Positions 36,343 through 45,571 of a DNA stretch of 64,000 bases are shown here, in pieces (within the stretch, counting starts at the first letter, position 1; each line of letters starts with the position of its first letter). The position numbers and the translations under genes were made by a program. The DNA comes from SMWD01 sp002729875 (GTDB lineage Bacteria > Pseudomonadota > Gammaproteobacteria > Steroidobacterales > GCA-2729495): NCBI GenBank assembly GCA_036010905.1, contig DASCMH010000005.1:1-64000 (forward strand), written 5' to 3'. Below the pieces are notes generated by a model. That model did no database searches. It saw only the letters and a program-made list of their open reading frames with translations, and was not told the origin of the DNA.

Positions 36343-37469
36343 CGATGCTCATTGCCGACCGCAGGCAGCAACCACTGGGCATGATGGCTTTCATGCTACG
36401 CAGCCTGCATCTCGACGGCGCACTACTGACCGGCATCATCTGCATACTCTGTATCGGCCTCGCCGCCCTGTACAGCGCAGTTGGCCAGAATGCCGACTTG
36501 CTCGCCGGTCAACTGATGCGCATCAGCGCTGCACTCACTGCGATGCTGATCATGGCGCAGGTAAGCCCCGATTGGCTGCGCCGGGCAGCACCATGGATTT
36601 TTGCCGCCGGACTGTCATTGCTGGTATTGGTACTGATAACCGGTGACATCGGCAAGGGCGCACAACGCTGGCTGAACCTCGGCGTCCGCTTTCAACCATC
36701 AGAAATCATGAAGCTCGGCCTGCCGATGATGCTGGCATGGTTGCTGCATGATCGGCCGCTGCCACCATCGGTCGGCCTGATCATTACCAGCCTCATCATC
36801 ATATTCGTGCCCGTTGGGTTTATCGCGGTACAACCTGATCTCGGTACAGCGATCCTGATCGTGCTATCCGGAGCAACGGTAATTTTCCTCGCCGGAATTG
36901 GCGCCAGGTTTATTATCGGCGCGCTCACAACAGCCCTGATCTCGATGCCACTGTTGTGGTATTTCGTCATGCACGACTATCAGAAAAACCGGGTATTAAT
37001 GCTGCTAAATCCCGACAACGACCCACTCGGCGCCGGCTACCACATCATCCAGTCGAAGATCGCCATTGGCTCCGGAGGACTATTTGGCAAAGGCTGGCTG
37101 AACGGCAGCCAGGGACAACTGGAGTTTCTTCCGGAACGCTCGACCGACTTCATTTTCGCAGTGATTGGCGAAGAATTCGGGCTAATGGGTGCGCTCGTCA
37201 TTCTGCTCTTGTATCTGTGCATCGTCGGTCGTGGATTATTTATTGCAGTAGTAGCGCAGGATACCTTTTCACGCCTGCTCGCCGGCAGCATCAGCCTGAC
37301 CTTTTTCTTCTACATATTTGTAAATACGTCGATGGTTACCGGACTGTTACCAGTGGTCGGCGTACCGTTACCACTCATCAGTGCCGGAGGCACATCAATG
37401 GTGACCCTGCTGGCCGGTTTCGGTATTCTGATGTCTGTCCATACGCATCGGAAGCTACTACCCAGATGA
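36339..37469 (+). CDS. rodA: Peptidoglycan glycosyltransferase RodA
   Basis: This 376-residue SEDS protein has about ten membrane spans. The signatures are LNLGVRFQPSEIMKLGLPM, AVQPDLGTAIL, the catalytic-region FLPERSTDFIFAVIGEEFGL and PLISAGGTSMV. It polymerises glycan strands with PBP2. Stop and next start overlap (ATGA), so mrdA, rodA and mltB are translationally linked. Confidence 0.97.
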   Translation: MTMLIADRRQQPLGMMAFMLRSLHLDGALLTGIICILCIGLAALYSAVGQNADLLAGQLMRISAALTAMLIMAQVSPDWLRRAAPWIFAAGLSLLVLVLITGDIGKGAQRWLNLGVRFQPSEIMKLGLPMMLAWLLHDRPLPPSVGLIITSLIIIFVPVGFIAVQPDLGTAILIVLSGATVIFLAGIGARFIIGALTTALISMPLLWYFVMHDYQKNRVLMLLNPDNDPLGAGYHIIQSKIAIGSGGLFGKGWLNGSQGQLEFLPERSTDFIFAVIGEEFGLMGALVILLLYLCIVGRGLFIAVVAQDTFSRLLAGSISLTFFFYIFVNTSMVTGLLPVVGVPLPLISAGGTSMVTLLAGFGILMSVHTHRKLLPR

Positions 37470-38500
37470 CACGAAATCAATTGACCCAACCCCGCCATTA
37501 CCTGCCCGTTACCGTACTGACCATCATCAGTCTTTTACCCTGCGCATCACTCGCAATCGATGCGTATCGCGATGATGTCAGGGTCTTCATTAACGAGCTG
37601 GTGAAGCAGCATGATCTGGACAAGGACTATGTTCAGTCAATACTGGCGCAATCCAGAACCAAGCAGAAAATTCTTGACGCCATCAGCAGACCCGCGGAAA
37701 AAACCCGCCCCTGGCATGAATATCGCGAGATTTTCATCACCCCGAAAAGGATCGCTGCAGGCAAAGACTTCCTCACCGAGCATGCCGACAGGCTGGCCCG
37801 TGTCAGTGCCAAAACCGGTGTACCGGCCGAAATAATCACTGCAATTATTGGTGTTGAAACCTTTTATGGACGCATAACCGGTGGCTACCGGGTCATCGAC
37901 GCACTGACCACACTCGGTTTCGATTATCCGCCGCGGGCGAAATTCTTTCGTAGTCAGCTCGCAGAACTGTTCATGCTGGCTCGGGATGAGCAACTTGAAT
38001 TAACCGAACTCATCGGTTCGTATGCCGGTGCGATGGGGCCACCACAGTTCATCCCGAGCAGTTACCGGGCCTATGCTGTAGACGGCGACGGCGACGGGCG
38101 GCGCGACCTGCTCAATAACTGGGATGATATCCTGATGAGTGTCGCAAATTATTTTATCAAGAACGGCTGGCGCAACGGCGAGCCGGTTGCCGTACGCGGC
38201 AGTTCGGATAAAAACTTCCGGATACCCACCGGCAAAAACTCACTGAAGATGACCGAAACTGTCGCCTCACTGACAAAACAGGGTATCGTGTTTAAAACCG
38301 ACCGCAAGAGCGCCACACCGGCACAACTGATCAGCCTCGAGGGCAAAACTGACAGGGAATACTGGGTCGGATTTCACAACTTTTACGTAATCACCCGTTA
38401 CAATCACAGCGCAATGTATGCACTTGCCGTGCTGCAGTTGTCTGCAGCAATATCAATTGCAGATAGCGGTACCAGCCAAACCGGCCACCACCAGCCCTGA
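37466..38500 (+). CDS. mltB: Lytic murein transglycosylase B
   Basis: The 344-residue protein starts MTRNQLTQPRHYLPVTV at an ATG overlapping the rodA stop, with a signal sequence ending in CASLA. The catalytic Glu is in AIIGVETFYGR. LTTLGFDYPPRAKFFRSQL and GAMGPPQFIPSSYR are MltB signatures. It lacks a lipobox at the signal end, so a soluble periplasmic form (Slt35-like) is possible. It cleaves glycan strands to anhydro-ends. Confidence 0.94.
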   Translation: MTRNQLTQPRHYLPVTVLTIISLLPCASLAIDAYRDDVRVFINELVKQHDLDKDYVQSILAQSRTKQKILDAISRPAEKTRPWHEYREIFITPKRIAAGKDFLTEHADRLARVSAKTGVPAEIITAIIGVETFYGRITGGYRVIDALTTLGFDYPPRAKFFRSQLAELFMLARDEQLELTELIGSYAGAMGPPQFIPSSYRAYAVDGDGDGRRDLLNNWDDILMSVANYFIKNGWRNGEPVAVRGSSDKNFRIPTGKNSLKMTETVASLTKQGIVFKTDRKSATPAQLISLEGKTDREYWVGFHNFYVITRYNHSAMYALAVLQLSAAISIADSGTSQTGHHQP

Positions 38501-38512
38501 CCGCACACCTGG

Positions 38513-39385
38513 ATGAGCAAACAAATTAACAAACCAGCGCACCTCCCGCTTAGCAGGATAGCTGCCCGCGGATTAAGCATTACCCTGCTCATCGGTGCCT
38601 GGTCCCTGCTTGGCGGCTGTCAGCAAGCAGTCAGGTGGGAAGGTGCGGCCACGCCACCGCAACGCTCCGCCACCAGTTCAAAACAGCGTAGTACTCGCGG
38701 CAATCCACCGTTCTACGAAGTATTCGGCAAGCGCTATTACGTCATGAACGACAGCCATGGATTTAAAGAACGTGGTGTCGCCTCGTGGTACGGCAAAAAA
38801 TTTCACGGCAGGTCAACATCGAGCGGGGTTATCTACGACATGTATGCGTTGACAGCCGCACACAAAACCCTGCCGTTACCCACCAGGGTGCGGGTTCACA
38901 ATCTTAATAATGGCCGCAGCATCGTTGTGACAGTCAACGATCGCGGCCCATTCGTCAATAACCGGATTATCGACCTGTCATATGCTGCAGCCATGCAGCT
39001 CGACATAATCAGGGCCGGCACCGCCCTGGTCGAGATCGAGGTGCTAACCAACCCGGAAGCGGACGCCAGCAGCGCAGTCACGGCTACCCCTGCCATGCAG
39101 CAGGAGCAACAGGCCGAACCACCACTCGACATCAGTCTGTATCTGCAGGTGGGCGCCTTCGGTGACCGGAGCAACGCACAACTACTCCTCAACCGACTGC
39201 ACGGCAACGGGTTTGCGAATGCCGTCATCCGCTCGGATAAGGCCGACGCAACATCCATATTCCGGGTACGGTTGGGGCCGATCACGAATGTCACTGAATA
39301 CGATAAATTGATCGAGAAGATGACGGCTCTCAATATTATCGATACCCATCTGGTCAGTGAATCAGCGAATGACCCGGGTAGCTAA
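38513..39385 (+). CDS. rlpA: Septal-ring lytic transglycosylase RlpA with SPOR domain
   Basis: This 290-residue lipoprotein has lipobox SLLGGC. The double-psi beta-barrel has GVASWYGKKFHGRSTSSG, TLPLPTRVRVHNL and VTVNDRGPFVNNRIIDLS, with catalytic Asp and His visible. A C-terminal SPOR domain (YLQVGAFGDRSNAQLLLNRL) binds denuded septal glycan. It lies in the same order as in Pseudomonas. Confidence 0.94.
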   Translation: MSKQINKPAHLPLSRIAARGLSITLLIGAWSLLGGCQQAVRWEGAATPPQRSATSSKQRSTRGNPPFYEVFGKRYYVMNDSHGFKERGVASWYGKKFHGRSTSSGVIYDMYALTAAHKTLPLPTRVRVHNLNNGRSIVVTVNDRGPFVNNRIIDLSYAAAMQLDIIRAGTALVEIEVLTNPEADASSAVTATPAMQQEQQAEPPLDISLYLQVGAFGDRSNAQLLLNRLHGNGFANAVIRSDKADATSIFRVRLGPITNVTEYDKLIEKMTALNIIDTHLVSESANDPGS

Positions 39386-39474
39386 TGCCCATCACCGGAC
39401 AACCGTTATATCATTGGCAGCGGTTATTGATTATTTCAGGTTTTTTTCCAGGGTTTTCTCGTCGGGAGTTCAAA

Positions 39475-40617
39475 ATGACTAAACTCCGCAGCACGGCACT
39501 TCTGGGTGCCGGCATTTTGTGCTTCATAGGGCTGGCACAGGCACAGATCCCGATACCCGCAGGACCGGAGATCGGCGCACGTGGTTACGTGCTACTCGAT
39601 CACCATAGCGGTCGTATCCTGACCGCAAAGAATGAAAACGAACGCCTGGAGCCTGCCAGCATTACCAAGTTAATGACCGCTTACGTTGTGTTCAGGATGC
39701 TGCAATCCGGGCAAATATCGCTGGATGACCCGGTGATGGTCAGTGAAAAAGCCTGGCGCACATCCGGCTCTCGAATGTTCATAGAAGTTGGCTCGCGTGT
39801 AACGGTCAACATGCTGCTGCAAGGCATGATTGTGCAATCCGGCAATGATGCCAGCGTCGCACTGGCCGAACACATTGCCGGTAACGAAACGATATTTGCG
39901 CAATTGATGAATCAATATGCCGCTGAACTGGGCATGCTGAATACGCAGTACCAGAACTCAACAGGGCTGCCCGCCGAAAATCACTTTACCTCGGCGACTG
40001 ATATTGCACGGCTGGCAACCACGCTGATTAAGGAATTTCCCGATTACTACAAGTGGTATTCGCAAAAAGAATTTACTTACAACAAGATCACCCAGAAAAA
40101 TCGCAATACGTTGCTCTGGCGTGATCCGAGTGTCGACGGTTTAAAGACTGGCATGACCGACGCTGCCGGCTATTGCCTGGTGTCATCGGCAAAACGTGAG
40201 GAAATGCGACTAATCAGTGTCGTACTTGGCACTAAAAGCACCTCAGCGCGGGCGAAAGACTCGCAGGCACTGCTGAATTACGGGTTTCGTTTTTATGAAA
40301 CCCGGTTGTTGTATCCGGCCGGTAACTCCGTAACCGAAGCGCGGGTCTGGAAAGGCAATACCGAAATGACCAGCATAGGGCTGCAGCAAGATCTGTATAT
40401 CACGATACCGCGCGGCAGCTATAAGCAACTCGAGGCCAAGGTTGATTTACCGCCCCAACTGATAGCGCCCGTTGACCGGACCACCCGACTCGGTACGGTA
40501 CGGGTAAACCTCAACAACGAGATGGTAGCCGAAGCAAACCTGTTCTCGCTAATGCCTATAGATGAAGGCACATTGTGGCAGGTTGCCAAGGATTCGGTAC
40601 TGCTCTGGTTCGAATAA
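39475..40617 (+). CDS. dacA: D-alanyl-D-alanine carboxypeptidase (PBP5/6 family)
   Basis: About 380 residues from MTKLRSTALLGAGILCF, chosen because GGGAG lies seven bases upstream and a signal peptide follows. Motifs are SxxK (PASITKLM), SxN (SGNDAS) and KTG (GLKTGMTDAAGY). A C-terminal beta domain with an amphipathic tail (VAKDSVLLWFE) anchors it to the membrane. It trims pentapeptides. The next start codon follows its stop immediately. Confidence 0.95.
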   Translation: MTKLRSTALLGAGILCFIGLAQAQIPIPAGPEIGARGYVLLDHHSGRILTAKNENERLEPASITKLMTAYVVFRMLQSGQISLDDPVMVSEKAWRTSGSRMFIEVGSRVTVNMLLQGMIVQSGNDASVALAEHIAGNETIFAQLMNQYAAELGMLNTQYQNSTGLPAENHFTSATDIARLATTLIKEFPDYYKWYSQKEFTYNKITQKNRNTLLWRDPSVDGLKTGMTDAAGYCLVSSAKREEMRLISVVLGTKSTSARAKDSQALLNYGFRFYETRLLYPAGNSVTEARVWKGNTEMTSIGLQQDLYITIPRGSYKQLEAKVDLPPQLIAPVDRTTRLGTVRVNLNNEMVAEANLFSLMPIDEGTLWQVAKDSVLLWFE

Positions 40618-41463
40618 ATGACACAACCGCTCGCTATTGTCGGCTTAAACGGTAAATTCCTGCCGCTAGTCGATGCACATATTTCACCACTCGATCGTGG
40701 CTTTCTGTTTGCCGATGCAGTTTACGAGGTCGTGCCGGTACATGACGGCAAACCGGTGCTGCTCACCGCTCATATCACGCGACTGGCTTGCAGTCTCCGG
40801 GCAATCAACATCCGGAATCCGCATAATGAGAACGAGTGGCGCAACCTGATTGCCGAACTCATCGAGCGCAACGGTGGTGGAACCATGGCTATCTACCTGC
40901 AGGTAAGTCGCGGAACCGATGCCGGCCGGAATCATGTTTATGCAGAAAATCTCCGCCCCACCGTATTTGCCATGGCTACAGAACTTGGCAGACATGACTA
41001 CACCGCTGGCGTCACGGCAATCACCTTGCCGGACGAACGCTGGGACCGTTGCGACATCAAGTCGACTGCGCTGTTACCCAATATCCTGGCTCGGCAAAAA
41101 GCCGCTGCAGTTGGGGCAATCGATGCAATCCTGGTTGACCACGATCACGTTACCGAAGGTGCGGTCAGTTCGGTCATTATTGTCGAACATGAAACCCTCG
41201 TGCGTACACCGCACGGTACCGAGGTACTCCCCGGCACCACCACAGATCATGTCATTGCCATTGCCGGCGATGCCGGCTATGCCTGTCACGACCAACGCTT
41301 GACGGTTGCGCGCCTGCTGGCTGCCGATGAAGTGTGGCTGACCGGTGCGACAAAAGGCATCGCACCGGTGATCAGCATCGACGAACAAATCATCGGCGAC
41401 GGTCGTCCGGGCCCGGTCTGGACAGTGGTAAATCGGTTATACGAGACATGGCCGCATGATTGA
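40618..41463 (+). CDS. dat: D-amino-acid aminotransferase (class IV PLP)
   Basis: This 281-residue class IV aminotransferase has HISPLDRGFLFADAVYEVVPV, the PLP lysine in DIKSTALLPNILA and EVWLTGATKGIAPV. It interconverts D-alanine and D-glutamate-type amino acids. Lying between a DD-carboxypeptidase and lipB genes, it could reuse or supply D-amino acids for the wall. A branched-chain aminotransferase or aminodeoxychorismate lyase is less likely. Confidence 0.85.
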   Translation: MTQPLAIVGLNGKFLPLVDAHISPLDRGFLFADAVYEVVPVHDGKPVLLTAHITRLACSLRAINIRNPHNENEWRNLIAELIERNGGGTMAIYLQVSRGTDAGRNHVYAENLRPTVFAMATELGRHDYTAGVTAITLPDERWDRCDIKSTALLPNILARQKAAAVGAIDAILVDHDHVTEGAVSSVIIVEHETLVRTPHGTEVLPGTTTDHVIAIAGDAGYACHDQRLTVARLLAADEVWLTGATKGIAPVISIDEQIIGDGRPGPVWTVVNRLYETWPHD

Positions 41464-41722
41464 AGGGGAAAGCCTGATCGAATTCCCGTGCCGGTTCCCG
41501 ATCAAGGTTATGGGTCGCGATAACACCGGGTTCAAAGCGCATGTACTACAGCTTATCAGCCCCCATGTAGACGATATCACCACCGCCGAGGTTGCGACCC
41601 GGGCCAGCAAAAACGGTAACTTTATCTCGCTTACTGTCATGATTGATGCTCGCAACCAGGCCCAGCTCGATCGTATCTACCAGGCGTTGACTGCCAGCGA
41701 ACAAGTGCTTTATGTGCTCTAG
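41456..41722 (+). CDS. ybeD: DUF493 family protein YbeD
   Basis: This 88-residue ACT-like small protein has IEFPCRFPIKVMGRD and NGNFISLTVMIDARNQAQLDRIYQ-type ends, matching E. coli YbeD. Its role is unknown; conservation next to lipB suggests a link with lipoate metabolism. It overlaps the dat stop by eight bases. Confidence 0.92.
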   Translation: MIEGESLIEFPCRFPIKVMGRDNTGFKAHVLQLISPHVDDITTAEVATRASKNGNFISLTVMIDARNQAQLDRIYQALTASEQVLYVL

Positions 41723-41785
41723 CTACAATTGACAGCCCTGATTAAGTCGCCACACGAAACGCGAAAAACAGGCAGCACCAAGGTC

Positions 41786-42388
41786 ATGATCCAAATCCGC
41801 AAACCCGGTCTGGTCGACTACACAGCAACGCTGGCGGCGATGAAAGAATTTACCGACTGCCGTTCTGCCGACACCCCCGACGAGCTATGGCTGCTTGAAC
41901 ATGCTCCCGTTTTCACGCTGGGGCTGGCTGCCAAACGTAGCGACCTGCTAGCCCCCGGTAAAATACCCGTTGTGCAGGTCGATCGCGGCGGACAGGTCAC
42001 TTATCACGGCCCCGGCCAGCTTGTCGCCTATACCCTGATTGACCTCAAACGAGCCGGACTGAACGCACGCTCACTTGTTTCTGCGCTGGAGAATGCAGTC
42101 ATCAATACCGTAGCCGAATACGGCATCAAGGCACACAGTCTGCGCAAAGCGCCGGGGGTTTATGTCGGTACAGCAAAACTCGCAAGTATCGGGCTGCGGA
42201 TCCGCCGTGGCTGCAGTTACCACGGCCTTGCACTAAACGTCGATCTCGATCTTACCCCGTTTACCAGGATCAACCCGTGCGGGTTTGCTGGCATGCAAAT
42301 GACCCAATTAACCTCACTCGGCGGCCCGGGCGACCTGGATCAGGTTGCCGATGACCTCGGCAACCGGTTACAGCAGTTGCGCAACTAA
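41786..42388 (+). CDS. lipB: Octanoyl-[ACP]-protein N-octanoyltransferase
   Basis: About 200 residues from MIQIRKPGLVDYTATL; the longer frame from an upstream TTG lacks family similarity. The motifs are DRGGQVTYHGPGQLVAY, the catalytic Lys in TAKLASIGLRIR and the catalytic Cys in RINPCGFAGM. It moves octanoate from ACP to lipoyl domains. lipA, which usually follows, is not next to it. Confidence 0.95.
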   Translation: MIQIRKPGLVDYTATLAAMKEFTDCRSADTPDELWLLEHAPVFTLGLAAKRSDLLAPGKIPVVQVDRGGQVTYHGPGQLVAYTLIDLKRAGLNARSLVSALENAVINTVAEYGIKAHSLRKAPGVYVGTAKLASIGLRIRRGCSYHGLALNVDLDLTPFTRINPCGFAGMQMTQLTSLGGPGDLDQVADDLGNRLQQLRN

Positions 42389-42497
42389 AAACCGGAGCAA
42401 CTGCAAATAATGCCAGCGTGAGGTGTCGCTGGCTTCTTTCTGCCGACATCCATCGGCAACCCTGGCTGAATCCCTACCCGTTCGGATCACACAGCCA

Positions 42498-43163
42498 TCA
42501 CTCATCCGCCAGCAAGCGATCCAGCGCAGCAAGTCGCTGCGGCGTACCAACATCCAGCCAGCGCCCGGTAAAAAGCTCACCGGACAGCACATTGCGTTCG
42601 ATCGCCTGGTCGAGCAGCGGCGCAAGTGGAAATTTCCCGCCACTGGCACCGGCAAACAAATCCGGATGCAATACAGCGACACCTGCATAAGTCAGAGTGT
42701 GCTCAGCGCGCCGAATCACCCGCCCTGCCGCCAGTGAAAAATCGCCGCCCGGGTTATGCCCGGGATTGGGCACCATCACCAGGTGTCCCAGCGACTGGTC
42801 CGCCAGACCCCGCTCAACGTAGTCATATGAGCAGAAAATATCGCCATTCACGAGCCAGAAGGGGGCCTCTCCAAGCCAGGATAAGGCCCGGTAGACACCA
42901 CCCCCGGTTTCCAGCGCCTCGGATCCTTCGTCGCTATATGAAACATTAATACCATATTTGGACCCATCCCCCACCCAATCACGTATCTGACTACCCCGCC
43001 AGGCCAGATTTATAATAATGTCGCCAATACCCCCGCGTGCCAGCGCCGCGAGATGGTAATCAATCAGCGGTATGCCGTTGGCTGGCAATAGTGGTTTGGG
43101 CTTCTCATCGGTCAGCGGGCGCATACGTTCACCCCGACCGGCGGCAAGAATCATTGCTTTCAT
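42498..43163 (-). CDS. murU: N-acetylmuramate alpha-1-phosphate uridylyltransferase-type nucleotidyltransferase
   Basis: The 221-residue protein has the nucleotidyltransferase start MKAMILAAGRGERMRPLTDE, KPLLPANGIPLIDYHL, the metal site VNGDIF and WLDVGTPQRLA. In Pseudomonas MurU works with AmgK to recycle MurNAc to UDP-MurNAc, giving fosfomycin tolerance. Both genes usually lie divergent from lptD. Here only murU is present at that place. A generic sugar-phosphate uridylyltransferase is the alternative. Confidence 0.85.
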   Translation of the reverse strand: MKAMILAAGRGERMRPLTDEKPKPLLPANGIPLIDYHLAALARGGIGDIIINLAWRGSQIRDWVGDGSKYGINVSYSDEGSEALETGGGVYRALSWLGEAPFWLVNGDIFCSYDYVERGLADQSLGHLVMVPNPGHNPGGDFSLAAGRVIRRAEHTLTYAGVAVLHPDLFAGASGGKFPLAPLLDQAIERNVLSGELFTGRWLDVGTPQRLAALDRLLADE

Positions 43164-43307
43164 CCGTATAGTGTAAGTAAAACCGGGCTTTATTGAATCA
43201 CCAGCCAGCGAATAACCGATCAGGAAAATAATCGTTATAAAATTCCTTCCGGCTATATTTTTCTTATAATCAGAGCTTCGTGCATTCTCGCTTGTCCGGT
43301 AACCCAG

Positions 43308-45521
43308 TTGCGAATATTCTCACTGACCCTTTTTGCGTGTCTGCCTATCATGGCAGGCACTGTGACCGCCGAAGAACCTGCTACGGTTAAGGTTAGCAAT
43401 GGTGATGCCCCAAACTGGGGCGAGTGCCGGGTTCCCGACCCTCCGCCATTCGCATTACCGGACACTAATCTGCCGGATGATGAATTGGCGGTTTTCAGTG
43501 GCAGAGCTGAACTCAAGCTCGATGGTAACGCGAGTTTCAGTGACGATATTTCCCTCGTCAGCGGCAACCGGCTGCTGACTGCAAAGGGTGCAAGCTATGA
43601 TCGTGAGTCCGGCGTATTCTCTGTAACGGGCGAAGTTGAATTTCGTGACCCGCAAACCAGGATAACTGCCAACCGGGGTGAATTTAACCAACATTCACAG
43701 GAACTTCGCTTCGATGAAACCGAGTTCCAATTGTGGTCTGTTCCTGCCCGCGGCAAGAGTAAATACATCAAGACGGAAAGAAACGGCAAGCTGCGCCTGA
43801 ATACAGTCAGTTACACATCATGCCCCGAAGGTAACAACGGTTGGCTGCTGAAAGCGAGCAAGATTCGCATAGACCGAAGCCGCGGTATCGGTACCGCAAA
43901 AAATGCCCGGCTTGAATTCAAGGGCGTCCCCTTTCTGTACCTGCCCTATATTTCTTACCCGGTGACAAACCAACGTAAGTCGGGCTGGCTGATCCCAAAG
44001 ATCGGTTCAAGTCAGCAACGGGGCCTTGATGTTGAATTTCCTTATTACTGGAATATAGCGCCACAGTATGATGCAACGTTGACCCCCCGTTACATGTCAA
44101 AACGTGGAATCCAGCTGAATACTGAGTTTCGTTATCTAAAGGAATACGGTGACGGGGTCATAAGTGGTGAAATCCTGCCCAATGATGACGTCACCAATCA
44201 ACACCGCGCACTGGTTGCATGGCAACACACAACCAACTTCAGCAGCAATTGGCGGGGACAAATCGATGCGATTCATGTATCGGACTCAGCTTACTTTGAG
44301 GAATTGTCATCCGGACTGGGTAATACGAGTCAGACCCACCTGCAACGCCGGGCAGATCTGGAGTTTTTTAATGACAACTGGTCGGCTCTATTGCGGTTTG
44401 AGGATTACCAGACAATAGATGACGCAATCACTGTTGCTGACCTGCCGTATACCACCCTGCCCAAGCTGGCGGTGCGTGGTTTTAAACCGAATGGATGGCT
44501 TGGACTGAAATACACACTCGACACTGAAATCTCATATTTTGATCATGAGACCCGGGAGACCGGCTTACGCACACATATTCAGCCGGAGATAGCAGCGCCC
44601 AGGCAATGGCATTCAATCCAAATTGAACCGGCTGTCGCGTTTGACTACACGGCCTATCAGTTGAACGATACTGCGCCCGGGGCTACCGATAACCCCAGCC
44701 GCGCAGTGCCGATATATAGTATCGATGCCCACACGGTATTCGAACGTCTGACAACCAAACGCGGCTGGCTGCAAACCCTTGAACCGCAGTTGCTGTATAC
44801 CTACATTCCATTTCATGACCAGACTGATCTGCCGGTTTTTGACACGATTGAACCAGACCTTAATGTCGTTCAATTGTTCAGGAAAAACCGTTTCGTTGGC
44901 TACGACCGACTCGGCGACACCAACCAATTGAGCATGGGAATCACAACCCGATTAATTGATGCAGATGATGGTGATGAATTCATGAATGCGACGATCGGCC
45001 AGATCCTGTATTTCAATTCCCTCGATGTCACGCTGCCGGATGGTCTGTCCAGCGACAGTAATTCCTCTGATTACCTGTTTGAGTTTGGCCTTAAATTTCA
45101 CGAGAACTGGCGGATGCGACTGGGCTACCAGTACAACACCCACTCAAAAAAGTCGAAAAAGACCGAGCTACGCCTCAACTATCGTGCCAGCGATTTAAAA
45201 CTGGCCAATGTATCGTACCGGTTTCGAGGCAATACACTTGAAGAAATCGATGTGTCTGCTGCCTGGCCGATCTCCGAACACTGGCGTCTCGTCGGGCGCT
45301 ATGATCACTCTATTCTTGATAAAAAAGCCCTGGAGCGTTTTGTCGGTTTCGAGTACGACACATGCTGCTGGTCGATTCGCGGCATCTGGCAGCGCAACCT
45401 GACGAATCGGGCCGGCGAATCTGACACATCCTTTTCCGTGCAACTTCTGCTCAAGGGCCTCGGAAATAATACGAGTGCTGCCGACCACTGGCTGGACCGT
45501 GGTATTCTTGATTATTACTAA
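43308..45521 (+). CDS. lptD: LPS-assembly outer-membrane protein LptD
   Basis: This 737-residue protein has a signal sequence, an N-terminal OstA/jellyroll domain (VTGEVEFRDPQTRITANRGE) and a beta-barrel that starts near YPVTNQRKSGWLIPKIGSS. Four cysteines in the E. coli-like arrangement are visible: C40, one in YTSCPEGN and the adjacent pair in DTCCWSIRG, which fit the nonconsecutive disulfides of mature LptD. The start appears to be TTG. It inserts LPS into the outer leaflet. Confidence 0.95.
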   Translation: MRIFSLTLFACLPIMAGTVTAEEPATVKVSNGDAPNWGECRVPDPPPFALPDTNLPDDELAVFSGRAELKLDGNASFSDDISLVSGNRLLTAKGASYDRESGVFSVTGEVEFRDPQTRITANRGEFNQHSQELRFDETEFQLWSVPARGKSKYIKTERNGKLRLNTVSYTSCPEGNNGWLLKASKIRIDRSRGIGTAKNARLEFKGVPFLYLPYISYPVTNQRKSGWLIPKIGSSQQRGLDVEFPYYWNIAPQYDATLTPRYMSKRGIQLNTEFRYLKEYGDGVISGEILPNDDVTNQHRALVAWQHTTNFSSNWRGQIDAIHVSDSAYFEELSSGLGNTSQTHLQRRADLEFFNDNWSALLRFEDYQTIDDAITVADLPYTTLPKLAVRGFKPNGWLGLKYTLDTEISYFDHETRETGLRTHIQPEIAAPRQWHSIQIEPAVAFDYTAYQLNDTAPGATDNPSRAVPIYSIDAHTVFERLTTKRGWLQTLEPQLLYTYIPFHDQTDLPVFDTIEPDLNVVQLFRKNRFVGYDRLGDTNQLSMGITTRLIDADDGDEFMNATIGQILYFNSLDVTLPDGLSSDSNSSDYLFEFGLKFHENWRMRLGYQYNTHSKKSKKTELRLNYRASDLKLANVSYRFRGNTLEEIDVSAAWPISEHWRLVGRYDHSILDKKALERFVGFEYDTCCWSIRGIWQRNLTNRAGESDTSFSVQLLLKGLGNNTSAADHWLDRGILDYY

Positions 45522-45571
45522 TTTACCGTACTCAAGGTGGCTGTTGCCACAGGTAATATAAGAGTTTATTC

